Shown here one piece after another: positions 17,529-24,723 of a DNA stretch of 64,000 nt. The position numbers and the translations under genes are program-made. The notes below the pieces were generated by a model that saw nothing but the letters and a program-made list of their open reading frames with translations, was not told where the DNA came from and did not search any database. The stretch is from Oryzomicrobium terrae (GTDB lineage Bacteria > Pseudomonadota > Gammaproteobacteria > Burkholderiales > Rhodocyclaceae). How positions within the stretch are numbered: position 1 is the first letter of the stretch; every line of letters starts with the position of its first letter. The stretch spans positions 62,001 through 126,000 of the forward strand of contig NZ_CP022579.1 in the NCBI RefSeq assembly GCF_008274805.1, given 5' to 3'.

Positions 17529-19009
17529 GCCTGGCCCAGGTCCACAGTCGCGCCTTGGCCGGCGTGGCCGCCCCGCCCGTGATGGTGGAAGTCCACGTGG
17601 CCAACGGCCTACCCGCCTTCTCCCTGGTCGGCCTGCCTGAAGCCGAGGTCCGCGAAGCTCGGGACCGGGTCCGCGCCGCCCTGCTGACGGCCGGTTTCGA
17701 TTTTCCCGCCCGTCGGCTCACCGTGAATCTGGCGCCTGCCGACCTGCCCAAGGATTCCGGCCGCTTCGACCTGCCGATTGCCATTGGCCTGCTGGCGGCC
17801 ACCGGACAATTGCCCACCACCGCCCTGGCCGGGGTGGAACTGGCCGGTGAGCTTTCTCTTTCCGGCGAATTGCGCCCGGTGCGCGGCGGCCTGTCGATGG
17901 CTCTGGCGGCCCGTGATGCCGGCCGGGCATTGATCCTGCCCAGTGCGTCGGCGACGGAGGCGGCGCTCGCACCCAAGGGGAATGTGCTGGGTGCCACGAC
18001 GCTGGCGGCGGTATGCGCCCATCTGACCGGGCAGACGCCCCTGGCCGCACCCGCGGTGGAGGCCATCCCGACCCCTGGCTATCCCGATTTATCCGATGTG
18101 AAAGGGCAGGCCGGCGCCCGCCGGGCGCTGGAAATCGCTGCCGCTGGTGCCCATGCGTTGCTGCTGGTCGGGCCGCCGGGTACCGGCAAGTCGATGTTGG
18201 CCGCCCGGCTGCAGGGCATCCTGCCGCCCTTGAGCGAAGAGGAGGCCCTCGAATCGGCCGCCCTGCTTTCGGTCGCCGGCCTGTTCGATCCAGCCGCCTT
18301 CGGTCGGCGTGTCCAGCGTAGCCCGCACCATTCCGCTTCGGCGCCGGCCCTGGTCGGGGGGGGCAATGACGCCCGCCCCGGGGAAATCTCCCTGGCCCAT
18401 GCCGGCGTGCTGTTTCTCGACGAGTTGCCGGAATTCGACCGGCGCGTCCTCGAATCCCTGCGCGAGCCCTTGGAATCCGGGCGTATCCAGGTTTCCCGGG
18501 TCGGTCGGCGGGCCGATTACCCCGCCCGTTTTCGCCTGGTGGCGGCCATGAATCCCTGCCCCTGCGGCTACTTGGGGCACCCGCAGCGGCCCTGCCGCTG
18601 CACGCCCGATCAGGTCGCCCGCTACCGGGGACGGTTGTCCGGCCCCTTGCTCGATCGGCTCGACCTGCAGGTCGAGGTGCCGGCCCTGTCCGCCACCGAG
18701 TTGGCCAACGCTCGGCCGGGCGAGAGCAGTGCCGCGGTTGCCGGCCGGGTGGCCCAGGCCCACCAGCGGGCCCTGGATCGCCAGGGGTGCGTCAATGCGC
18801 GCCTCGAGGGCGCGGCCCTGGAGCAGCATGCCCGGCCAGATGCCGCCGGCGCCGCGCTGCTGGCCCAGGCGGTGGAGCGGCTCGCCCTGTCCCCCCGGGC
18901 CTACCACCGGGTGCTGCGGGTTGCGCGTACCATTGCCGACTTGGCCGGGTCTCGGACCCTGGCCCCCGGCCACCTCGCCGAAGCCCTCGCTTTGCGCCCG
19001 GGCGGCTGA
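17525..19009 (+). CDS. comM: YifB/ComM family Mg-chelatase-like AAA ATPase
   Basis: A 494-residue protein. The N-terminal ~190 residues form the ChlI-like fold (VEVHVANGLPAFSLVGLPEAEVREA). The AAA+ domain has Walker A GPPGTGKS near residue 219, Walker B LFLDELPEF near 299, the Mg-chelatase AMNPCPCGYLGHP zinc-like segment, and the C-terminal lid with LSPRAYHRVLRVARTIADL. ComM is a hexameric helicase that extends branch migration during natural transformation in Vibrio and Acinetobacter; the family occurs also in species not known to be competent. Confidence 0.95.
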   Translation: MSLAQVHSRALAGVAAPPVMVEVHVANGLPAFSLVGLPEAEVREARDRVRAALLTAGFDFPARRLTVNLAPADLPKDSGRFDLPIAIGLLAATGQLPTTALAGVELAGELSLSGELRPVRGGLSMALAARDAGRALILPSASATEAALAPKGNVLGATTLAAVCAHLTGQTPLAAPAVEAIPTPGYPDLSDVKGQAGARRALEIAAAGAHALLLVGPPGTGKSMLAARLQGILPPLSEEEALESAALLSVAGLFDPAAFGRRVQRSPHHSASAPALVGGGNDARPGEISLAHAGVLFLDELPEFDRRVLESLREPLESGRIQVSRVGRRADYPARFRLVAAMNPCPCGYLGHPQRPCRCTPDQVARYRGRLSGPLLDRLDLQVEVPALSATELANARPGESSAAVAGRVAQAHQRALDRQGCVNARLEGAALEQHARPDAAGAALLAQAVERLALSPRAYHRVLRVARTIADLAGSRTLAPGHLAEALALRPGG

Positions 19010-19070
19010 CGCCGTCTCCCTGTCTTCTTCTATGCCGCAGCGGTTTCATGCCGTTCCGGATCGACTACCT

Positions 19071-20279
19071 ATGCCGTCTTCACCTTCCGTGACACCGCCT
19101 CGGGGGCTGGCCCTGCTGCTGGCAGCCATGGCCGCCCTCGGCCCGTTTTCCATCGACGCCTACCTGCCGTCGTTCCATGCCATTGGGAGCGAGTTGGGCG
19201 CCGGTGAGCTGGCGGTACAGCAGACGCTGACCTACTACCTGGCGCCTTTTGCCCTGATGACCCTGTGGCACGGCGCCTTGTCCGACGCCTATGGGCGCAA
19301 GCGGGTGGTACTCGCCGGCTTCGCCCTGTTTGCCCTGGCCTCGGTGCTCTGCGCCCTGGCGCCCCGCATCGAGGTGCTGTGGCTGGGACGCTTGCTGCAG
19401 GGCGTGACGGCGGGAGCCGGCATCGTCATCTCCCGGGCGCTGATCCGGGATCTCTTCGATGGGGCTCAGGCCCAGAAGCTGATGGCCCACGTGGCCATCA
19501 TGTTCGCCCTGGCGCCGGCGGTGGCCCCGGTGATCGGCGGCTGGCTCGAAACCCTGCTGGGCTGGCGGGCGGTCTTCGTCTTCCTCGCCGGCTTTGCCCT
19601 GGCGCTGCTGGTGCTGTGCTGGCGCTACCTGCCCGAAACCCTGCCGCACCATCAGCGTCAGCCGTTCTCCGCCGGCTATTTGCTCCGCGCCTATCGACAG
19701 GCTTTTACCCAGCCGGCGTTCATGAGCGCATGCCTGGGGATTGGTTTCTTCTTCATGGGCTTCTTCGTCTATGTGCTCTCCGCCCCGGTGTTCCTGATGC
19801 AGCACCTGGGGTTGGGCGAGACCCAGTTCTACTGGCTGTTTGGCCCGGGCATGGGGGGCTTAATGATCGGGTCGTGGCTATCCGGTCGCCTGGCCGGGCG
19901 GCGCAGCCCGCGCCAGTTGCTGACCCTGGCCATGACGGTGATGGGGGCCGCCACCCTGCTCAATCTGGCCGTCTGTCTGTGGTTGCCGCCTGGTGTCCCG
20001 CAGAACGTGCTGGCGATCGGCCTCTATACGGTGGGCATGTCGGTGTCGATGCCGGTGCTGACCCTGCTTGCCCTGGATATCTTTCCGACCCAGCGTGGCC
20101 TGGCGGCGTCGGTCCAGTCCTTCGTCCAGTCGGCCATCAACTCCCTGGCCTCCATCGCCTTCGTGCCCTTCCTCTGGGCCGCCCCGCTCCACCTGACGTG
20201 GGGCCAGGGGACCATGTTCCTGGCGGGGGGGCTGATGGTGGCCCTGTACTTCCGCCATGAGCGTCGGCAGGCGGCATAG
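19071..20279 (+). CDS. Bcr/CflA family drug-resistance MFS exporter
   Basis: A 402-residue, 12-helix major-facilitator protein. The family hallmark LGPFSIDAYLPSF lies near residue 22, motif A is GALSDAYGRKRVVLAG, and motif C is the ALAPAVAPVIGGWLE region near residue 145. Bcr homologues export bicyclomycin, sulfonamides or dipeptides/cysteine. The start at 19071 gives a normal short N-terminus; an in-frame ATG at 19032 would add 13 residues. It stands 61 bases after comM and is the last gene before the AT-rich region leading to the Tad locus. Confidence 0.88.
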   Translation: MPSSPSVTPPRGLALLLAAMAALGPFSIDAYLPSFHAIGSELGAGELAVQQTLTYYLAPFALMTLWHGALSDAYGRKRVVLAGFALFALASVLCALAPRIEVLWLGRLLQGVTAGAGIVISRALIRDLFDGAQAQKLMAHVAIMFALAPAVAPVIGGWLETLLGWRAVFVFLAGFALALLVLCWRYLPETLPHHQRQPFSAGYLLRAYRQAFTQPAFMSACLGIGFFFMGFFVYVLSAPVFLMQHLGLGETQFYWLFGPGMGGLMIGSWLSGRLAGRRSPRQLLTLAMTVMGAATLLNLAVCLWLPPGVPQNVLAIGLYTVGMSVSMPVLTLLALDIFPTQRGLAASVQSFVQSAINSLASIAFVPFLWAAPLHLTWGQGTMFLAGGLMVALYFRHERRQAA

Positions 20280-20902
20280 CCCGCAGCCGCCTCTGTTCGT
20301 GCGCTGATCTCCTCGTTCGCACACTCTGTCACGGCATACCGCGTCCCGAAGGCAGGGGGGACTATCCCATTTGGGCACGCTGCTACCGTTTAGTCGGTAA
20401 ACCTGCACGCCTGTCGCCTTGACGAAACGCCCCCCTACCCCCTGCCTCTAACTGAACACAGACCCTTCGCCAGATGGGGTTATTTGCTGGCGTGTGACGC
20501 ATTTGGGGCGTGCGCTGGGGAGAGGACAAAAGCATCAAAACGAACAACATGTTGATGACCTTGCTGGCCGTGATGCGTTTTAAATTGGCTGGCGGGTACG
20601 AACGTAAAAATTAATTGTTGTATTTGCTAACGATATGAATTTGAACGGATAGTTCATGTTTGTACGTTGATTTGCGTTGTTTTTGCGTTTTTGCTATAGA
20701 ACAGCTTATTTCTTTTAAGTAATTAGCAGTTCAAGACCGTTAAAAATTTCCTTGTCGATGATTTTTGCCGATCTATAAAAGAAATACGGGAGTCTGCTGA
20801 TGTTTTTTGCATTCCCCGGTGTCATCCGTGATGCATACAAGCTCGGGGATGAACAGCTCTCTCATAGCTTTGTTGCTCTGTCATCTGTTCAAGGAGTCGG
20901 TC
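20280..20902. other. Gene-free AT-rich leader region of the Tad locus
   Basis: This stretch of about 620 bases holds no convincing gene. From about 20,520 to 20,800 it is clearly richer in A and T than the surroundings, with repeated TTTGCGTT-like strings at 20671-20690. A short inverted repeat, TACCG/CGGTA, lies at 20384-20388 and 20395-20399. Close to flp1, TCCCCG and CGGGGA near 20814 and 20844 could enclose a leader stem with an inner CATC/GATG hairpin. It probably carries the main promoter and regulatory sites of the pilus operon. Confidence 0.7.
20672..20700 (+). promoter_or_regulatory. Candidate sigma-70 promoter for the Tad locus
   Basis: TTGCGT at 20672-20677 and TATAGA at 20695-20700 are separated by 17 bases within AT-rich DNA. 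The -35 matches the consensus at only three of six positions. This predicts a leader of nearly 200 bases before flp1. Confidence 0.4.
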
Positions 20903-21094
20903 ATGAAAAAGTTTGCCTACGAATTTCAGCGCTTCCTGCGTGACGAAGAAGGTGTCACCGCCATTGAATACGGCTTGATCGCAGCCCTGATCGCCATCGC
21001 GATCATCGTTGGGGCCTCGCTGGCGGGGACCAACCTCAATAACTTGTTCTCACGGATCGGTCGCTGCCTGGCCAACCCCAGCGCGGCTTGCTGA
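20903..21094 (+). CDS. flp1: Flp/Fap-type pilin 1
   Basis: A 63-residue prepilin, too small for most annotation cut-offs. AAGGAG at 20891-20896 precedes the ATG by six bases. The leader MKKFAYEFQRFLRDEEG is followed by the processing site G/VTAIEYGLIAAL, with the Glu-Tyr pair diagnostic for Flp pilins, and then one hydrophobic helix. The C-terminus is unusual: cysteines at 55 and 63 (the last residue) enclose seven residues. The mature pilin of about 46 residues should be the main subunit of the Tad pilus, cut by the peptidase at 21750-22349. Confidence 0.95.
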   Translation: MKKFAYEFQRFLRDEEGVTAIEYGLIAALIAIAIIVGASLAGTNLNNLFSRIGRCLANPSAAC

Positions 21095-21185
21095 GCGCGA
21101 TGCAACCGGTGCCGTGGAGCATTCCGTGGCACCGGGTTGCGGGGGTGAAGTCGATCTACGCACTAGTTGAGATGGGAGGTCAGTC

Positions 21186-21380
21186 ATGAACGGGTTTATG
21201 CACACCAGACTCCAGGACTTCCTGCGAGATGAAGAAGGGGTGACGGCCATCGAGTACGGTCTGATCGCTGCCTTGATCGCCATCGCCATTATCGTCGGCG
21301 CATCCTTGGCGGGGACGAACCTCAATGCTCTCTTCAACCGCATCGGGGCGTGTTTGTCCAATCCGTCGAGCGCTTGCTGA
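21186..21380 (+). CDS. flp2: Flp/Fap-type pilin 2
   Basis: A 64-residue prepilin, a close duplicate of flp1: the stretch from RDEEG through the helix to GTNLN is almost identical. GGGAGG at 21174-21179 precedes the ATG by six bases. Processing is expected after Gly18, before VTAIEY. Cysteines at 56 and 64 repeat the Cx7C ending of flp1. Its leader differs (NGFMHTRLQDF). Either an alternative major pilin or a subunit in a mixed fibre. Confidence 0.94.
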   Translation: MNGFMHTRLQDFLRDEEGVTAIEYGLIAALIAIAIIVGASLAGTNLNALFNRIGACLSNPSSAC

Positions 21381-21437
21381 GTTCGTGCCAGGGGTATGAA
21401 TGCGGCACCTCCCAGTGCCGCAGAAAGCGGGGGAGTC

Positions 21438-21647
21438 ATGGGGGTCTCTTGCGGAGGAGCGTTGCGACGGTTCCGTGACCTGCTCGTGGAAGAACAAGGC
21501 GTCACCGGGACCGAGTACGCACTGGTGGCTTGGTTGATCGCCATTGCTCTAATCGTTGCCCTGCTCTTTGCCGGGGGGTCCGTCGCAACCTTGTGGACCA
21601 ACTTGGGCAACTGCGTGGCCTCGTTCGGCACAAGCTGCTCGCTCTAA
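21438..21647 (+). CDS. Divergent Flp-type pilin 3
   Basis: A 69-residue Flp-like protein, starting at the ATG at 21438 behind GGGGGAG (an in-frame ATG at 21396 is less well supported). It has the processing site EEQG/VTGTEYALVAW and a helix LIAIALIVALLFAGG, but the helix sequence has diverged from flp1/flp2. The Cx7C pair is kept (Cys59 and Cys67, two residues from the end). It is likely a minor pilin or a third subunit type. It follows flp2 by 57 bases. Confidence 0.88.
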   Translation: MGVSCGGALRRFRDLLVEEQGVTGTEYALVAWLIAIALIVALLFAGGSVATLWTNLGNCVASFGTSCSL

Positions 21648-21749
21648 AAACCATATCGCCATTACACCGACGGCAGCGATGAGCCGGGGAGGGGAAGTTG
21701 CGCCCGGAAATTCCTGCAGCCGCTGCTAGATGTGCAGGGGGAGAAAAAA

Positions 21750-22349
21750 ATGGCGCACCCGCTCTTCATCCAGGACGGCTTCCTGGTCGTTGCCGACGGC
21801 GCCTGGTTTATCGAGTTTCGCCTGGTGCTCCTGGCCGGTTTCGTGCTGGCCGCCGCCGTGGGCGACCTGCACCGTCGGCGCATTTCCAACCGTCTGATCC
21901 TGTGCGGTTTGGCCGTGGCCTTCCTCTGGCACCTTTTCTATCCCTATGACCTGGGCTGGCTGCGTGGTCTGGCCGGACTGGCGGCCGGCATCGGGATATT
22001 GCTGCCCTTCTTTCTGCTCCGCGGCATGGCCGCCGGCGATGTCAAGTTGATGGGGCTGGTCGGAGCATTTGTCGGCCCGTGGGGAGTCGTCTGGGTCACG
22101 TTGCTGACCTTCCTCCTGGGCGGAATCTGGGTCGTCGCGTGGCTGACGGCAAAGCGGGCCTGGCCTCAGGTCATGGCCAACTTGTGGGTGATGTGGCAGA
22201 CCCTGGGCCTGACGCGGGCGCCTGCCTTGGCGCGGGCCGGGGAGGATGGGGGCCTGCCCTCCGTGGGCGCAATTCCCTACGGCGTGGCGATTGCTGCAGG
22301 GGCGTTGCTTCTGGTGGCCCTGTTCAAACAGGGATGGGTGCTGATGTGA
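21750..22349 (+). CDS. tadV: Prepilin peptidase, TadV/CpaA type (A24)
   Basis: A 199-residue integral membrane aspartyl peptidase with about six helices. The two catalytic aspartates are in AVGDLHRRRISNRL (near residue 38) and AAGDVKLMGLVG (GD near 93). It lacks the N-terminal methylase domain of PilD, as normal for TadV/CpaA. It should cut the Flp prepilins and TadE/F/G-type pseudopilins. AGGGGGAG upstream sets the ATG at 21750; a GTG at 21732 is possible. There is a long loop around residues 140-170 before the last helix. Confidence 0.92.
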   Translation: MAHPLFIQDGFLVVADGAWFIEFRLVLLAGFVLAAAVGDLHRRRISNRLILCGLAVAFLWHLFYPYDLGWLRGLAGLAAGIGILLPFFLLRGMAAGDVKLMGLVGAFVGPWGVVWVTLLTFLLGGIWVVAWLTAKRAWPQVMANLWVMWQTLGLTRAPALARAGEDGGLPSVGAIPYGVAIAAGALLLVALFKQGWVLM

Positions 22350-22404
22350 GTCGTGGCGGCGGGTACAACGCTGCCCGCGCCGGTCCTCAACGAAGGAGAG
22401 CGCG

Positions 22405-23772
22405 ATGTTGATGTCGGATTCAGCGATCGGCCTGCCGCGTGCCGATTCCGAGGGGTTCATCGTGGAGCGGCGCAAGTCGCCACCGGGCGCCCATGACCAG
22501 GTCGCTTCCCTGATGCCGCGGCGGCCCGCAACGGTCGAGGCCACCGGCCTTGAACCGTTGTTCATTGCCGACCTGCTGGCAAAGACCCTGTTCCTGCGCG
22601 GCAAGCTTTCCTTGGCCGAACTGTCGGCCCATGTCCGCCTGTCCCGGGGAGTGCTGGATGCGGTGCTGGTTTTTCTGCGCAACGAACGCCTGATCGAGGT
22701 GGCGCGGCGTGGCAGCAACGAAGGTGACGTGGAGTACCAACTCACCGAGGAAGGCCGGCGCCGGGCCATCGAGAAGTTGGAACGCTGCCAGTACGCCGGG
22801 CCAGCGCCCGTGACCCTGGCGGACTATACCCGGGTCGTCGAACAGCACTCCATCAGCCGGGGCCACGTGAGCCGGGATGAAGTGGAGCACGCCTTTGCCG
22901 ACGTGATCGTGCCCGACGGCATGCTGGATCGCTTCGGGCCGGCCATGAACTCGGGGCGGGCCATGTTCGTGTATGGCCCGGCGGGCAGCGGCAAGACCTA
23001 TCTGGCCGAGCGCCTCTGCCGCCTGCTTGGTGGGGCGGTGCCGGTGCCCCACGCCGTGCTGGTGGATGGGGAAGTCATCCAGGTGCTGGATCCGTTGGTG
23101 CACAAGCCGGTACCGATTCCCGAGCGCCCCGGCGGGTTGATCGACCGGCGCGAGATGGTGGATCAGCGCTGGGTGTTGTGTGAGCGCCCCGTGGTGCTGA
23201 CCGGCGGCGAATTGAGCCTGCCGATGCTGGATCTGCATTTCGACGAGAGCAGTCGCTTCTACCAGGCGCCGCCGCACTTCAAGGCCAACAACGGCATCTT
23301 CATCGTGGACGACCTGGGGCGCCAGCTGGTGGCCCCCCGGGATCTGATGAACCGCTGGATCGTCCCGCTGGATCGGCGCTGTGACTACCTGGCGCTTCAC
23401 ACCGGTTACAAATTCCGGGTGCCCTTCGACGTGGTGGTGGTGTTCTCAACCAACCTAAATCCGAGCGATTTGGCCGACGAAGCTTTTTTGCGACGCCTGG
23501 GCTACAAGATCCGCATCGGTTCGCTGTCCGTGGATGATTATCGAAAAATTTTCGAGAAATATTGCACGGAGCAGAAAATAACTTTCAAAGAAGACGTTTT
23601 TGACTACCTCGTTCGGGAACTACATGGGCATTTTAACCGTCCATTACTTGCATGCTATCCGCGTGACTTGTTGGGACAGGTGCGTGATCTGGCGATCTAC
23701 AACAACGAGCCGCCAGAGCTGACAAAAACAGCCATAAGGCATGCGTGGGAAACCTACTTCGTAACGGAGTAA
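22405..23772 (+). CDS. AAA+ ATPase with N-terminal winged-helix-like region, Tad-locus associated
   Basis: A 455-residue protein, not a known core Tad component. Residues ~45-125 look like a winged helix (SLAELSAHVRLSRGVLDAVLVFL, then a YQLTEEGRRRA wing). Walker A GPAGSGKT is at 191-198, Walker B GIFIVDDLG at about 297-305, a sensor-1-like STN at 348-350 and a possible arginine finger FLRRL at 361-365. Similar ATPases occur beside tad genes in other beta-proteobacteria, but I know no assigned role; assembly chaperone, remodeller or regulator are all possible. AAGGAGAG precedes the ATG. The last ~240 bases are markedly AT-richer than the rest of the gene. Confidence 0.8.
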   Translation: MLMSDSAIGLPRADSEGFIVERRKSPPGAHDQVASLMPRRPATVEATGLEPLFIADLLAKTLFLRGKLSLAELSAHVRLSRGVLDAVLVFLRNERLIEVARRGSNEGDVEYQLTEEGRRRAIEKLERCQYAGPAPVTLADYTRVVEQHSISRGHVSRDEVEHAFADVIVPDGMLDRFGPAMNSGRAMFVYGPAGSGKTYLAERLCRLLGGAVPVPHAVLVDGEVIQVLDPLVHKPVPIPERPGGLIDRREMVDQRWVLCERPVVLTGGELSLPMLDLHFDESSRFYQAPPHFKANNGIFIVDDLGRQLVAPRDLMNRWIVPLDRRCDYLALHTGYKFRVPFDVVVVFSTNLNPSDLADEAFLRRLGYKIRIGSLSVDDYRKIFEKYCTEQKITFKEDVFDYLVRELHGHFNRPLLACYPRDLLGQVRDLAIYNNEPPELTKTAIRHAWETYFVTE

Positions 23773-23833
23773 GCAGGGTGGCCCGCGGTACGTCGAACTC
23801 GCCGTGCAGCGGGGCCCGCGATTGGGGGTTGAA

Positions 23834-24694
23834 ATGAAAAACACAAGAGCGTTGGTCATGTTCGCGGTATCGCTGGTGGCGGGGGTGCTGGCTGTCGTCG
23901 CCGCGGCGCGCTGGGTCAATCAGCAGGCCACCGGCAATACCAATCGGCTCGCGGTGGCGAGCGTGGACCTCCAATTGGGGCAGCCCCTCAATCCTGAAAT
24001 GGTCAAGCTGGTGGATTGGCCCCGGGACAGCATGCCGCCGGGCGCCTTTACCGAAGCCAAGGACCTGGGCAGCCGGGTGACCCGGGTGGCTATCCAGCGC
24101 GGGGAGCCGATCCTGGAATCCAAGTTAGCACCGGTGGGCAGCAAGGCTGGCCTGTCCGCCGTGATCGCCTCAGGGCGGCGTGCCATGACGGTCAAGGTCA
24201 ACGAAGTGGTCGGAGTGGCGGGCTTCGCCCTTCCCGGCAACTACGTGGACATCATGGTCAACACCCAGGAAGAGGGAGCCAATCAGAGCAACCAGGACCG
24301 GCAGATATCCAAGATCGTGCTGGAGCGCATCCTGGTGCTTGCCGTGGCCCAAGAGGCAAGCAGGGACGAAGCAAAGCCCAAGGTGGTGAATGCCGTGACC
24401 CTGGAAGTCTCGCCTGAAGAGGCCGAGAAGCTCGACCTGGCCCGCAGCGTTGGCACGTTGTCCCTGGTGCTGCGCAATCAGGTGGAAACCCAGGATGCCA
24501 AGACCGCTGGGGCAACCAAGCAGACCCTGCTGGTGGCCCAGGCGGCCCGGACCGCTCCGGCACCGGCAGGGGCGCCGGCCAGCAAGCCGGAACCGGTGAA
24601 GAAAGCGGTGAGGCCGGCAGCCGGGAGGTCAGCCGGAGGCGGCAACTGCGTGAAGGTGCTCACAGGTACGCAAACCTCTCAGGAATGTTTCTGA
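23834..24694 (+). CDS. cpaB: Flp pilus assembly protein CpaB/RcpC
   Basis: A 286-residue protein anchored by one N-terminal helix (ALVMFAVSLVAGVLAVVAAARWV). A SAF domain follows (RLAVASVDLQLGQPLNPEMV), then the RcpC/CpaB domain with MTVKVNEVVGVAGFALPGNYVD. The last ~50 residues are Ala/Pro/Lys-rich and end in a Cys pair (GGGNCVK...SQECF). CpaB acts in the periplasm with the secretin. The start is taken at 23834, giving the usual MKNTRAL N-terminus; the frame is open further upstream. It lies 61 bases after the ATPase gene. Confidence 0.9.
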   Translation: MKNTRALVMFAVSLVAGVLAVVAAARWVNQQATGNTNRLAVASVDLQLGQPLNPEMVKLVDWPRDSMPPGAFTEAKDLGSRVTRVAIQRGEPILESKLAPVGSKAGLSAVIASGRRAMTVKVNEVVGVAGFALPGNYVDIMVNTQEEGANQSNQDRQISKIVLERILVLAVAQEASRDEAKPKVVNAVTLEVSPEEAEKLDLARSVGTLSLVLRNQVETQDAKTAGATKQTLLVAQAARTAPAPAGAPASKPEPVKKAVRPAAGRSAGGGNCVKVLTGTQTSQECF

Positions 24695-24723
24695 CCTCAG
24701 TGCGGGGGCAAGGAGAAAAAATC

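Noticed and set aside
20384-20399. Short inverted repeat TACCG/CGGTA upstream of the Tad locus as an attachment site or riboswitch
   Set aside because: Only five base pairs and far (over 500 bases) from flp1; it does not match cyclic-di-GMP riboswitch consensus blocks, so no function is claimed.
20807-20902. Longer start for flp1 at 20807
   Set aside because: It would add about 32 residues before the conserved short prepilin leader, and AAGGAG at 20891-20896 clearly marks the ATG at 20903.
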